Notes under the pieces: generated by a model
Seen by the model: the letters and a program-made list of their open reading frames with translations, nothing else
Told to the model about the DNA's origin: nothing
Database searches by the model: none
Translations under genes and position numbers: made by a program
DNA from: Psoroptes ovis
Lineage: Eukaryota > Arthropoda > Arachnida > Sarcoptiformes > Psoroptidae
Direction of reading: 5' to 3'
Length of the DNA stretch: 64,000 bases
NCBI GenBank assembly: GCA_002943765.1
Contig: PQWQ01000032.1
Location: forward strand, 62,001 to 126,000
Shown: in pieces, positions 39,465-53,430 of the stretch
Layout of the letters: the number at the start of each line of letters is the position of its first letter
Numbering within the stretch: the first letter of the stretch is position 1

Positions 39465-42400
39465 TCAGACATTATCTTGATTATTATTGTTATTTATGAC
39501 AGCACCAACATCATTATTGTCATTAATAGTGATCAATTTAAAATTTTTATTATTATTATCATTATTATTGTTATTGTAAATACACATACCAATTGTTAAT
39601 TCAGTTTGTTCAATATTTTTATTATTATTATCATTATTATCGTTATTATTATTATTATTGTTATTCATACCACGTTTGTTTGCATGATGTTTTCTTCGAT
39701 GATTACTACTACTGCTGCAAGAAATGACACGACGAAATGCTTTACGAAAATTTTCCGATAAAAATGCATATCTATTTCAAATACACACAGACAGAAAACA
39801 CAGAAAAAATGTATCAATAAGTAAGCTTAATAATGTCAAATCGTTTAAAAATTTAATAATTAAAACTATGAAATAATAAATCAAATTATTTCACGGAAGA
39901 AATGAACTGAAAAGTGAAATGAAAATATTTGAAAAGTTTTAATATTTTTGATACTTACAAAATAGGATTCATACAGCTGTTCATGTAGGCTGTGTGATCA
40001 TTGCCAGAAAAGAAAGATTCCAAGTGAAATTGAATAAGAAAAATAAGAAAAAGTAATCATTTGAAAAAATCAAAAAAATAATTAAAAATCATGAATGGGT
40101 AGTTTTGATTTGCCAGTATTATTGTCTTAAATTCAAAGTTCAATTTGACATTCGCTACTCAATGTCATTTGAAAACAAAAATTTCGATAATTATTAATGA
40201 TCAAAGACTTTGTATGAAGAAATTAATATATAAAAGAAATCAATATCACAAATAAATTGATTAATTAAAAATTGTAAAAAGGGTTAATTGCTAAAATCGA
40301 TTGTTCATTAATCAAAATCATTCCTCTGGAATTAGAATTTAATCATACGTAGAAAAATCAATAAAAAAAAGACAATGGATTTATGTGGGTGCATTTTTTC
40401 CAGTGTAATTATTGAAATCTGTAATTATAATGTGTAAGCGAAGTGAATTGAATTTTGGGAACAAAAAAATCTGCAAATTCCTCAATCACATTCACAAACA
40501 TCTTAATGATTTGCCAGATTTAATTAAAATTTTTTTTTTCTGATGCAAATACTTGACTTTTTGTCTTGAAATATGTGCCAATGAATGAATGAATGAATGA
40601 GTGTATAAATAAGAAAATTTTATGGACTCATTATTTTCTTTAAATAAATAAACGAATGTGTTTCCGACATTACTAAGAATCATTGATCATTGATTGTTGA
40701 TGGAATATATTTTTCTCGAAAAATAATTGATCTAATATTGGTCCAGCAAGGCAATCGATTCAATTCTACATGATGATGTTATACAAAATTCCATTAATAA
40801 AAATAATAATAACAATGATAATGTGTTTATTATTATCATCATTATTGCTATGTAACAACAACACATCTGGTTGGACTATTTTTAACCACAAATCATTAAT
40901 TTTCGAGTGTGTTGTCACACATTCAATTGATGAGTGAGTGAATGTATTCTATTTTCTATCAATTTTGAAATATTTTTAGTTGGAGATGAAATGAGAAATC
41001 GATTTGTCATAATTGTTGTATGTTGCTGGCAAAAATGTTATTTAAATGTCGTTATTGAAATGTTTAAATGATTGAAATTTTTTTCGAAAATTTGTGAAAA
41101 CATTCATCATTTAATGACAACATTAAATTAGACATATGAAATGTCCAAATGATTAATGGCTCTAAGTTGAATTTTTCTTGAATTTAATAATTCAATAGGA
41201 AACATTGAATGGCGGGGTGAAAAATGAAATTTTGTAAAAAAAATTTCAGGTACTTACCTAAAACTTGTCCAGTGATTTGTATGATTACTTTGGTCGTAGA
41301 TAATTCATAAATATTGAAACTACGTAAAACTAATATGATTTGTATTGGACACCAACAGCATGCAAATATAATGACAACAATGACAACCATTCTGGTTACT
41401 TTTTTCTTTGATCGTACCGATTCATGGCTCATATTACGACCGGGAATGCCCGAAAACCATAAACGTTTTAACATTAGTACATATAATATTAATATTAATA
41501 AAATCGGTATTATATAACTGAATAAACAGAACACAACTTGATATAATGCATAATTATATTCTTCATTTAGAAAATTACAAACAGAATAAACAATATCTGA
41601 ACTATTATCATATGATACATTATGTGTGATGAATGCAGGAATACAAAACAGTAATATAAATATCCATAATATTAATATGGCACGATTGGCATTTTTTACC
41701 GTACGTAATGATAGCGAACGTATTGGATGAGCAACGGCCAAATAACGATCCAGGGACATTAATACTAACTATAAAAATGATTATTAACAAAGGAAAAAAT
41801 TTTCATTATAATAAATTATTTATACAGGAATCGAGAATAAACACATGCAAATTGCATTGATCTATCCACTATTTATTGATTATTTCTCAGGGTTAAATAT
41901 CGATGGTTTTATTGCATTCACACCGAGAAAATTGATGAAAATTTATCAATTTTTTTACGGGTAAATTATAATGAATAATAAAATTTGTCCAAGTAAATAA
42001 AATTAACCAAATTCATCTTCATATTATTTCAAATAATTTCATGTCATCGAACATGGAAATATAGTACAGTAATAATAAGATATTAATCATCATCGATTGA
42101 TACATGTGTATTAATCGATTAAAAAATGGAAATACATTTTTTCAAATAATTTCCGAATCCGATCCTGAATTTCTGAATAAATGCGGATATACACTCAGTG
42201 CATATATTCAACCATTGCTACATGCATAGATATGCTAAACATGTTTTGGCAATTTATGAGAGATTATATGGTGGTGGCTGTCAAGGTTTTTTTTTTTTTT
42301 TTTTTTTTTGCACACACAGATGTGTAGGATTCTATAGTTTATTATTATTTTGTTTTCAGAAATAGACAAAGACACTAGAAATGCAACATCATAACATATT

Positions 42401-45400
42401 TGAAAAAATAATAATAATCAAATAATAAAAATAATTCATATTCAGTGATCGTAGGCTTATTGTTTTACAGCGTTTCAAGTTTTAATTCGTAGTTTTAAAA
42501 TTGATTTTCATAGTTTTCAAGTTAATTTTCGTAATTTTGAATGTGATTTTAAATCGTGAAATTACGAAATTTAATTTTAAAACTATGAAAATTAATTTTA
42601 AAACTACGAATTAAAACTGTGAAACCTACATCATTATTAAATATTTTCATTATTATTATTATTATTTCATTTGAAAAAATAAATAAATAAAATAAAATAA
42701 AATTTAATTAAGAGTTCTTTTGTTATGTGTGTGTGTGTGTTCGTGTTTTAAATAATAAATAATGAAAATACATACATATTTTTTTTTTCTTGTATACACA
42801 GATAGATAAAACAAAGTCAAGTGTTAAATTATACACAATACAATTATATCAGTAACAACCCTAGATTGTAATTCATTTGTTTTCAACAACAAATACAACT
42901 AATATCAAATTTTTCTGCTTCATTTTGTTTGTGAATTGAAAATGAATGGAAATAAAATGAAAATCTATTCTATTCTATTTGACACATCTAATTTATGGGG
43001 TGATGATTTTTCATTTTCATCATTTTCATTATTATTATTAATAATACTAATTTCGATGTAATAAAATTTCAATGGTAAAAACTCTTTCAAAAAGTCCAAG
43101 TCTATTGTTCTTTGCACAATTGTGATTGAAGTTATGGAATTTTCACTTGGTATTTCATTGAAAAATATTGATTTTTGCAAATTTATGATTGAAAATTGAT
43201 TCAAAATGAATGTTTGTTGTAATAAACAATTAAAAATTGATGAACATTTTTCATCAAAATTCAAATATACCTGGCTTACTGAAGAGCAACAACACAGGTA
43301 AAATGACATGTCAAATAAGAACGGTGAAAAATGTGTTTCACATATGTAGATTTACCATACTCTCACTTTACATGCTTTAACAATCGATTTTTTTCGGCAT
43401 TGAAACAGAATATATCGCATATACAATAAGGAATCACAAAGAATGGAATGAAATTCCTTATGATGCCTTTCACTCTTTAATACTTTTTAATAAGAATTTT
43501 TTTTAAACCTTTTTATTAATCAATCAATTATTTTTTGTATAATGAAAAAAAGAGAAATCTTTTTGTCTTGTAGAATATTAGAAAGGAATTTCATTGTTAT
43601 ATATTAGGTTGTCCGCAAAGTTTTTGCCGATTATATCGTAGAAAATCATTAGAAAATCGGCAAGAACTTTTCGGACAACCTATTATATTCATTGCTAACA
43701 AAAAAAAAATTATCTTGAGAAATTTTTGAATTGAATATGAATTGAAACAACAACAGCAAGCAATTCAAAATACAGAATCTTCAAATCTTTTTATTCGTTA
43801 ATATTTAAATGAATATGCAAAAAATGGAAAAGAAATTATAAGGAGAAAAGCAAAATTCATTTCATTCAAATTACAAATCATAACGAATAATTGAAGAAAT
43901 AAAAATTCCGATAAAAGAATCGAATGTGAGTATATAAGAAGGAATAACAAAATTAATTTAATGTATTTACAATGTGAATATAAACATTGTAATAATATAA
44001 AAACACAATGTGTGTGATTCACATATGGTTTTCAACATTCGTGTTTTGTTTGTTTGTTGTATGTATGTGCCTGCATATTTTACATTATATTATAATGCTT
44101 ATTTGCTTATTTATTTGCTCATGTAAAAAATAAATTGAAAAAAATGAATAACTGATAATAATAATGAATGAATGAATGGGTTGTAGTTGTGTGTGTGTTT
44201 CGAACAATCATGCATAGATTTAAGGATATGCAAGAATTAAGGTCAAACAATATGTGTTTGGTTTATTGTAAATCCACAAGAATTTTTCAGACAAATTCTT
44301 TTTGAATAATGCATGATGTGATCAAATTGGATAGATAGAATTTTCACACAGTTTATGTATAAACATATATTCAAATTATTATTTTTATTATTTCAACACA
44401 CATTTTCATTTACATTTCACACATAGAGATGCTATTATTCTATATCTCGGAAACACTATGACGCAGCATAGGGTTTAATTTTGGATGAAATAAAAATTCA
44501 AAAAATCCAAAAATTTAATTTGCTTCTTAATTTCATTCTTATGATGTTTCAAATGTTCAATTTCAATGCTCTCTTTGTTACAATAATTGAAAATTGGTTA
44601 GTTTTATAGCGTGTGTGAACGAATGCATCTGCTGCTGCTGCAATTCAGATTGAATTTCATTGATTTTTAAACAGTAGATTTTGATCATCAATCACAATTG
44701 ATCAATTGTATATGTGGAATAGTAACAAACGAGAAGCTAATGACTAATTCATTACATAAAATAATTGGAAACATGGCATTTGATTAAAGGCAATGTAATT
44801 CAATTATTTCAAATTGAATTCAGTTAATATAATTAGTACATATTTTAGATTGTCCGGAAAGTTTTTCCCGGTTTTATTGTAAAAAATCATTGGAAAATTG
44901 GCAAAAATTTTTCGGACAATCAAATATATTAATTCAATGAATAAATAAAATGTTGAATGTAAATTCATCATAACAAATTCAATATTGAAAAATCAATAAA
45001 AATAATGAAAATCATTCATTCATTTAATTATTGAATTTAAATTTGTGTTACAGCAAATTAACTCGACTCAACTATCGCAAAAAATGGAATCTCACTATCG
45101 AACTATCGAACAGAAGAGGAGAATTCTCAATTATTTGTATTAAATTCAAATAATGAATGAATGAATGATGAAAAATTAAAATAAAATAATCATTAAATTC
45201 AAATATACAGTAAAGAATTTGTTCTTCAATACAAACATAGAGTTACTGGGGTCTTAACTATTAATTGACTATGTCGATTGTTATTTTGGCTCGAAGAATA
45301 CAACTAAAATCGTATCCGAGATTTATAAATTACGGACGTATGGCACATATCTGAACGATCAAACTTATTGAATAAATGATCATCATCAAACTATGTATTG

Positions 45401-48050
45401 AACTATACCAAAAATACCAAAAAACACCAAAAAAGTTTTAAAAGATCCGAAAAATCGGATAAAACAATATAACAATTTTTGAAAAAAATGGAAAAAATTC
45501 AAATCAAACATATTAAAGGTTTTATAACTGATATAAATTGTTATATTTTATTATTTTTAGATATTGAATAAACTACGAATAGTATGAATAATGAGTAATT
45601 AGATGAATCTAAATTATTCAAAATCATTTAATTAATTCATTCATTCGATGGAAATGAACTGAACTTATTGGATCGATTCCAATAAAAATAATTCACAGTG
45701 AATACAAGTAATCAATCTATCGATCGATCGATCGATTGTGATGGTAAATGTCAATTTCAAACACACAAAGAAAGAATTCGTGTTTATTGATAATAAAAAA
45801 ATAAAAATTTACATTTAATTTATTTATTTTCGGTGCACCAAAAGCGAAAAATCAATCATTATGCATTATAGAATAGTTGCGAATGGCAGAACTTGAATAA
45901 TGTTAAAATAAACACACATAAAGAATCATTAATTCATTTATTTATTTGCATTATTTGTTTATTTGTTTGTTCAGTTCGATTCAAATAATAATAATGTTAC
46001 AGTAATTTAAATTTGAATTCAGAGTTTTAAAGTTGAATTTCGTAGTTTTCAATGTAATTTGCAATTGTAAAATTACGGAATAAAACTTTAAAAATATGAA
46101 TTAAAACTTTAATAACTGTAATGATATTATTATTATTATTTGCATATTATTATTATTCTCATAAAAAACACATTATTTATTATGATTGAAAACAAATTAG
46201 ATACAAAAATATATATCGTTTTGGACAAATTTATAGTTATATGTAAATCATTTAAATTCAATGAGTCAATGAAAAAAAACAAATCGAATAAATCGACAAC
46301 AAACAACTATCTATTTGCATTTATATTTATACAGGGTTTCAAGTTTTAATTCGTAGTTTTAAAATTGATTTTCGTAGTTTTGAATGCAATTTTGATTCGG
46401 TGAAATTACGAAAATTAATTTTAAAACTCTGAATTAAAACTTGAAACCCTGATATTTATTTTTGTTATTTCATATCATTTCATTCATTCATTATCGATTC
46501 AACACTCGATGAATGAATGAATGAATTTTATAGAGAGATGAAAAAGAGAATTTTAAAATTTTGTAAATAGAAATAATTATAATGAAACATACACAGAGAG
46601 TTCATTCATTGTTTGCTTCTTTATTTATTTATTGATTCATTCATTTGTCAATTTAAATTCAGTGCGTATAAATTCAGAAAAAAAAAAGTTTTTCATTAAA
46701 TGATTGCGAAATTTCGATTTCAATTGACTATTTCAAGCAAATAAACATAAACACATTCAAATTAGATATTTTACATTCATATACACGCCAATGTTTTTAA
46801 ATGTTGAAATATATATTTTTCAATAATTTTTAATGTACCATTAAATTTCAAAGTTTCTGGTTCAAATTCTATGATAATTAATTTTTTTTTTGTTTGATAT
46901 GGAATATCAAAAGAAACATTCATTGAACATGAATGTGTATTTTTGAAAAAAAAAATAATGAATCATTCAAGCATTGAAAATTCGGGGAGAGTGTCCCGAT
47001 AAATTCAAATATTGTGATAAATGCAGTCACTAGTAATAATGAGCTATTAAATGTCTGGAAAAATATTCATATTGAAACACCACACACAACACACAAGCAC
47101 GAATTCAATTGCCAAACTCACATTTGACTTGGGCTTATTCGGAAAATAAAAAACAAAGAAATTGAACATTTTGAATATTTTTGGAGTGAATTTGAATATA
47201 TGAATTGATTAGAATTCAAATGGAAATTATGAAATTTGAATTATCTCTGAGCTGAATTTGGATTCATTAAAGACTAATGCTAATCATAGCTTCAGGGATA
47301 CACATTCAAAATTAAATACAGCTAATCAAATTATGAATTTTCATCAATGAATTTCATTAAAGAAAACATGTGTTGTCAATATATACATACCGTATAAATA
47401 CTTGCATATGCACAAACAACAATTAAATATTGAACAATTTTACACCAAACACTACCAAATGGCCAATAAGGAAATGCATAATCCCAAGCAGTGAATGGTA
47501 CACAAAATATGATGAATAATAAATCGGCAATAGCTAAATTGATGATGAGCAAATTTGTTGTTGAATACATTTGTGGATTACATTTGACAACAATCACCAC
47601 TAATGAATTACCGACTAATCCAACAATAACAATCACAGCGAATAATATCGGAACGATGATGCTTACAATTTTTTGTAACGTTTCAAATGATTGTTGCTGT
47701 TGTTGTTGTTGTGATTGCAAAGGTAGTAGTTGATTGGTAGTGTAATCATTAGTCATTTGATCATTGAAATTATAATTATAATTTAAATTATTATCACTTT
47801 GAATTGTATCATTGATTGTTATATATGTTGGCAATAATTTTGCTGATAGATACATTATCATTGAATCATTATTTGAATGATTAATTATATTTAATAACGA
47901 TGATGATGTTTCATTGGCGATCAATGTACTGAAAGTCAAATAATTTCCACGAATTTTATTATTAATAATGACATTTTCATTATTATTATTATTATTATTA
48001 CGATTGAATGAATGTAAAGTTTTCCAAGTTGAATTTATTAATTCGGCCAT
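39465..48050 (-). CDS. AstA-R: Allatostatin-A receptor (galanin-like GPCR), 502 aa
   Basis: Rhodopsin-family receptor for allatostatin-A neuropeptides, which inhibit hormone release and feeding in arthropods. Exons in transcript order are 48050-47391, 41768-41258, 39989-39959 and 39771-39465, in phase, GT-AG. Residues 1-127 are an Asn-rich extracellular region with N-glycosylation sequons. TM1 (128-156) has GNSLVV, TM2 has LAIADLLFI (Asp176), and the first loop has WPFGSVWC with the disulfide Cys203. TM3 ends MSLDRYLAVAHPIRS, TM6 has CCWCPIQ, and TM7 has NSCMNPILYAFLSENFRKAF. Close matches to insect AstA receptors are FCVPFTAWDYAFPYWPFG and KKKVTRMVVIVVI. The C-terminal tail is Asn/Asp-rich and ends QDNV. 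Exon 3 is only 31 nt and the NPxxY motif is split across intron 3. Intron 1 is 5.6 kb and holds mobile palindromes. Confidence 0.96.
42287..42309 (+). repeat. T23 homopolymer
   Basis: Uninterrupted T run in receptor intron 1, equal to A23 on the transcribed strand's RNA. Confidence 0.9.
42466..42629. mobile_element. P2 palindromic element, copy 1 (164 bp, three modules per arm)
   Basis: It starts TACAGCGTTTCAAGTTTTAA and ends TTAAAACTGTGAAACCTACA. Each arm holds three ~21-bp modules centred on TTCGTAGTTTTAAAATTGAT or its diverged forms. Confidence 0.85.
43605..43682 (+). mobile_element. P1 palindromic element, copy 7 (loop type 1, forward, consensus-like)
   Basis: TAGGTTGTCCGCAAAGTTTT pairs with AGAACTTTTCGGACAACCTA. 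The loop reads ATTATATCGTAGAAAATCAT. TA flanks both ends. It lies inside receptor intron 1, so its RNA could fold as a ~78-nt hairpin. Confidence 0.9.
44846..44922 (+). mobile_element. P1 palindromic element, copy 8 (degraded type 1 loop)
   Basis: Arms TAGATTGTCCGGAAAGTTTT and AAAAATTTTTCGGACAATCA. The loop TTTTATTGTAAAAAATCATT looks like a mutated type 1 loop. It lies in receptor intron 1. Confidence 0.8.
45999..46120. mobile_element. P2 palindromic element, copy 2 (diverged, ~122 bp)
   Basis: It begins ACAGTAATTTAAATTTGAAT and ends TTAAAACTTTAATAACTGTA. The core keeps TTTCGTAGTTTTCAATGTAA and AAAATTACGGAATAAAAC. The outer arms are diverged. Confidence 0.65.
46330..46452. mobile_element. 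P2 palindromic element, copy 3 (123 bp, two modules per arm)
   Basis: TACAGGGTTTCAAGTTTTAA pairs with TTAAAACTTGAAACCCTGAT. Two modules per arm, and one of the best preserved ends. It lies 210 bp from copy 2, in receptor intron 1. Confidence 0.88.
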
Positions 48051-48397
48051 TTTTATTAAATCTATTTAGTAGTAATATTCAGAAGAATGATGATAAACTG
48101 ATTTGAAAATCTATTAAATAAGAAATATAAAGAAAATTCATTAATATTTCAAAATGAATTATAATCACACATTGGATGGATGAAATCATCATCAATCAAG
48201 ATTGAAAAAGTGAAAATGGAGGGAAAAATGGGAAAAAAATTTCCGATAATTGAAATAATTTTCTCTCTGTGCACCTGATGCACACATTTTGCTAAAGTAA
48301 TTATTCATTAATGAATTGACTTTCAATGAATGAAATGACTAAAAACGGAAAATAATGATGAATAATGGAAATAATTATTTTCATTAATTATTTTTAT

Positions 48398-48475
48398 TAG
48401 ATTGTCCAGTAAGTTTTTGCCGATTTTTCCATTCATTTTCTACGATATAACCAGCGAGAACTTTCCGGACAACCT
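48398..48475 (-). mobile_element. P1 palindromic element, copy 9 (loop type 1, reversed)
   Basis: Arms TAGATTGTCCAGTAAGTTTT and GAGAACTTTCCGGACAACCT. The loop has TTTCTACGATATAACCAGC. The inner right arm is mutated. Confidence 0.82.
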
Positions 48476-49578
48476 TTTATTCTTATTTTGGTGATTTTTT
48501 TAATAAGATTAATTCATTTTATTGGATTTTCATTTTTCCAATGGAGTAATCATCGGCGGAAATTTTCAATGAAAAATATTCAAAAATTCAAATTTTTGAA
48601 TCGAAATAATGGAAATGAAAAGTCATTCTATTAATGATTCTGAAAATAAATGGCGAATGATAATAATCATCATCATAATAATAAAATAATCCTTTTAAAT
48701 AATTTTTCAATGGAAAAAAGTTTCATTTTTTTGAAGCCAAATTTTAAAGGGGTAAATATTTCAAAGCAGCAAAATGAATTGAAAATGAAATAATAATGAT
48801 TCCTCATTCATTCATTCATTCAATAAATTCGATTGGTTCACATGCATAAACAACCAAATATAAGTGAATGTAAATGAGTATAAATGATTCAAAGTTTTGA
48901 ATCAAATCATAATAATAATCGAATGATTTGAATTTGATTCAAATAATATGGTCAGTCAAACCATATTCAGTGAAACCAAAGTTGATTAGTCTAATATTCA
49001 GATGAAAATAATAATGGCAAATAATGGCCATTAAAACAATATAATTTTCGAAAGAATAATTTTCCGAATTCATTTGTCCATGAAAACAAAAATTCGATTG
49101 AAATTATTATTTTTCATTATTTAAAATGCTCGATGAAAGGCTATTCATTCTTTTTGGATTGAAAGCTTTAAAATTTTGAATATTTTGAATATATTCATTC
49201 ATCAGATTACATCAAAATACAGGGTAGCATATACACAACAATTGAAAATGGCAGATAGACCGTTTATTTCAAATGCGGAGAAATATAATAAATTCATTAC
49301 AGTGAAAACAACTTTTTTGGATCCAAACATACATATCATGTTACACATTGACATTCAAATCATAATCTCTCATATATTTTAATATTTAAATATTTTGATA
49401 AATTGTATTTGGTTATATTCAAAAGAAAAATAATTCATTTTATTCATTTATTCATATCATTATGAATTTGAAATTGATAATTTAATTGAATTTTGGTTTG
49501 GTTTATTCAATTTTGGGTTTTTTTTCTGGGATTTCAACAACAACAAAATTTCAAGATTCAAGATGATATAAAATATAA

Positions 49579-49656
49579 TAGGTTGTCCGAAAAGTTCTTG
49601 CCGATTTTCTCATAATTCCCTACGATATAATCGGCAAAAACTTTTCGGACAGCCTA
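49579..49656 (-). mobile_element. P1 palindromic element, copy 10 (loop type 1, reversed)
   Basis: TAGGTTGTCCGAAAAGTTCT and AAAAACTTTTCGGACAGCCT with TA at both ends. The loop reads CCCTACGATATAATCGGC. It is close to consensus. Confidence 0.9.
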
Positions 49657-50075
49657 ATATAATTTCCATGTGATGATATACCGAGAAATGATGATTCAAA
49701 TTTCAAATGTTATTTTATTTTATTTATTTATTTATTTATTTATATCATCAATTAACGTGATACGAATTTCAAATTTCGAATTTTTTACTGAATGATTTTG
49801 ATTTATTTTTTTTGCTTCTTTTGACAAATGATATCAAAAAGTGAATGAGTGTAAACAGTAGACACATATACACACATTCATACATATAGAATAGTACAGA
49901 GCATTCTTTGTGTTTATTTCGAAAGAATATTTCAATATTTCATTGATTCATTATTATTATTATTTGAGTGTTTTAATATATTCGAATTTTGTTGTTTTTA
50001 CTGCCCGTAAAATTCAAATACAAGAATATATTTGATCGTTACTTTGATGAAGCAATGGTAGAGCAATAAAATCAT

Positions 50076-50219
50076 TACAGAGTTTCATGTTTTAATTTAA
50101 AGTTTTAAAATTAATTTTCGTAGTTTTCAAGTTGATTTTCGTAGTTTTGAATGTAATTTTGAACCGTGAAATTACGAAAATCAATTTTAAAACTACGAAT
50201 TAAAACTTGAAACCCTGTA
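50076..50219. mobile_element. P2 palindromic element, copy 4 (144 bp, three plus two modules)
   Basis: TACAGAGTTTCATGTTTTAA pairs with AAAACTTGAAACCCTGTA. The left arm has three modules and the right arm two, so this copy is asymmetric and one module shorter than the 165-bp copies. Confidence 0.87.
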
Positions 50220-52540
50220 AGAAAATTCTTGCTTTTATGCTTTTTTTTAATGTTCGTTTTCGAATTGAATTCAAACAAAAAAAAAAAAAAATCAAATTGA
50301 AGATTTTGTCGAATTGATTCGGATTCACTGTGTTTGAGTACAAATCATAATTATCATCTTGTTGTTTGGTGATGATGAAAATCATCATCATCATCATAAT
50401 TTCCTTTGGGTATAATAATAATAATTTGAATCAAGTTTGATTTAATCTTGATTTTATTGTTTTACACATAAACATGAATGATTGTGATGATGATGCCCAC
50501 ATATAAATGCTATGTGAAACAAATGTGAAATGATTTTCTATAAATAAAAACTATAAAAACACATGACTAACATTGGCACAAAATCACAGTGACGTGACAA
50601 ACAAAAATTAAAATGATTAAACGCCCATCATCATTTCAAAACTCACAAATCATCGTGAGCAGCACAAAATATTCAATGGAAAATATGCTGGAACAATTTG
50701 TTGAAGAATTTTGAACCAAAGAAAACATACGAATAAAAAGACATTGAATTCATAGAATCAAAGGGTTATGAAACCAAGAAAAATTGAAATTGAAACGAAT
50801 CATTTCCAATTGGAATCAATTGTAAGAAAATGAGCGAAATTCAATAGGAAATATTCATAGAAAATGAACAAAATTTAAATTTAAATTTTTTTGAAAATTC
50901 AAATTTAAGCAAGCAAACATTACATTCATCTCATCTCTCTCTCGCTACGTTATCTTAGATTGTTGATTAGATTTCACATTTAATTGAATCGAAATCATGT
51001 GTATTTTGTATTTGTTTGGCTTGGTCTCATACATAATACACATGAACGTGTGTGCGTTTATGCGTGTGCTGTATGTGCATGTATTTTTGCACTTGAACAA
51101 ACGAACAAACGAATAATTCAAAAGAAACAAATTCTTTTGAATTTATTTTTCTTAAATTTCATTGAAATTCATTGCAATGAATTTCAAATGAATACGAATA
51201 CAAACAAATAAATAAATGTATTCAATTCAATTCAATTTCCGAGAGATATTCAAAAAGAGATTAAAATTTTCAGTTTTTTTGTTCGTATTTTCTATGAATA
51301 AACAAATAAATAAATAAATAAAGGAAAATACATGTATGAATTGATTCAATTTTTTGAATTAAATAAAATGAAATTGTTTCAATTTCATTTTTTCAAAGAA
51401 TTCGGGCCTTCTTAGGGCTCTTCTGGGCCCTATTTTTTTCTTTTCTCATGGTGTTCATTTCAAATTTCAAAGAAATTTAAATTTAAATTACAGAATCTTA
51501 GAATTACGAGAATAATTTGAAATAATTTGTAAATGAAATGAGAATAATTACATTTCAAAGAAAAATGTATTCAATGCTTACAAAGATGTCGGCATTATTT
51601 TCTTTTATGAATGTATTAACAAATAATGGACTAATGATATTACGGTACAAATGCATCATTTGAATGAAAATGATATGATATCGTTGCATTTGTGTTGACC
51701 AATTCATAGATTTTCGCAAAGAATTTGGTCAAGAATTTCTAAGAAAACAGGGCTATACATACACACAAATGTTATTCGAAAAAATTTGAAAATACTAAAA
51801 TAATGTGATTATTATTCCAAGACACTTAGAGAATCTAAGTGAAAATATATTTTGACATAATTCACAGACCCAAATAGGCCTAAAGCTTTCGAAAAAATAA
51901 AAAACAAACTATAAATCGTATGGACTAAACCATGGAGAAAGGTGGAAAGAATCTTGGAACAGATTTGAATCTTTGAAACATCTTTGAATATTCGGCCATG
52001 TCAGGCCCGAAGAAATCATTTTGGTTCCGGTAAAATTACGTGAAATTTTCCACGAAAAATTCGAGAAAATAAACAGAAATTTTTTGGAGGTGATTTCTGA
52101 CTTTCAATGAATTATTTTTTCATCATAAATAGAATCATATATTATTGATGAAGAATATATGAATGCCTTAGAGAGAGAGGGCCCTTATTTACATACCTAC
52201 ACATATGTTTGTGATCATACACACACACACACAAATTACTTGCAAAAATTCAAATAAATCTCTTCAAGAAAATTATTGAAATCTTGAAGACAAAAATTTC
52301 TCATTATTCTCGAGTTATTCTTACGAGTTGGCATTATGATGCCGTTATGTACTCAAAATGAACTGGGAAATATGTAAAAAAATATGTATGTGATATAGTA
52401 AGTCATGACAAAATGAATTATTATCAAATTATGAATATCTATATTCTTCTTTTTTTGAGAGATGCTTTGTTTTATTCATTCAAAAAACACTTGAGAATAT
52501 TATTAAATCAAATAATAATAATTATAATAATGAAGTATTT

Positions 52541-52619
52541 TGATTGTCCGTAAAGTTTTTGCCGATTATATCGGTAGAAAATGATTGGAAAATCGGTCGT
52601 AAACTTTTCGGACAACCGA
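52541..52619 (+). mobile_element. P1 palindromic element, copy 11 (loop type 1, forward)
   Basis: Arms TGATTGTCCGTAAAGTTTTT and GTAAACTTTTCGGACAACCG. The loop TATATCGGTAGAAAATGATT carries one extra G relative to other type 1 copies. Confidence 0.84.
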
Positions 52620-53280
52620 ATATTTGATTTAAAATTAATTCTGCCAAACAAACAATCAAACCAGACAAACAAAGAAAACATCTCAATTTTTAGAATGAAT
52701 GAACAACTAACTAACTATGACAGATATAATTATTTCAGGTGGATTCAGAATGAATGATATCACATTTGAATCAGATATGAAATGAATTCCCTGATTCCAG
52801 AGTTTAAATGAATTTTTGGATTTCGTTTGGTCTGTTTGATAATTACATATTTGAAAGTTTGAAAATCAGACAAAAAAAATAATGAATATTCATAAAAAAT
52901 ACAATTCTGCTTATTAAACGTGACAAAATCTGAAAATATTGTTGTTATATTATTCAAATAATAATGGCATTATCATTATATTTTTGCTTGTTATAATTCA
53001 ATTATTCAACGAAATCATCATCAATGATATTTTGTATTATTTTATCAAATTTGAATTGATTTTTGATTCAGATGCTTAGATCAGAAATCGAATGATTTCA
53101 TAATAATATTCAATAAGTACACACACACACACCGACAACCGAATAAATAATGATAGTGATAAATAATATTCTTTCGATTGCAAATAATAAGTGTTTGAAT
53201 ATTTGAATTTTGGAAAAAAATCCCGACAAAAAAAAAATAATGATGTTCAAGAATATTGACATGAGAAAACTGAATATATA

Positions 53281-53361
53281 TTGGGTTGTCCGAAAATTTT
53301 TTGACAATTTTCAGTTGTTTTTTCAATGAGTAAATCGGTAAAAACTTTCCGGACAAGCTAA
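53281..53361 (-). mobile_element. P1 palindromic element, copy 12 (loop type 2, reversed)
   Basis: TTGGGTTGTCCGAAAATTTT pairs with AAAAACTTTCCGGACAAGCT. The loop TTTTTTCAATGAGTAAATCG is the reverse of type 2. Confidence 0.82.
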
Positions 53362-53430
53362 TAATATTATTAATAAGAATAATCTTATAAAAACAAAACA
53401 AAATATTATTTATTTATTGAAAAGTGAATA

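Larger units (their letters stand above)
41769..47390 (-). other. Intron 1 of the allatostatin-A receptor
   Basis: This 5,622-bp intron holds two P1 palindromes, three P2 palindromes, a T23 run and AT-rich filler. A 114-codon minus frame at 43309-42965 (with ENSITSITIVQRTIDLDFLK) is the only non-trivial open frame. I see no splice-consistent role for it. Confidence 0.8.
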
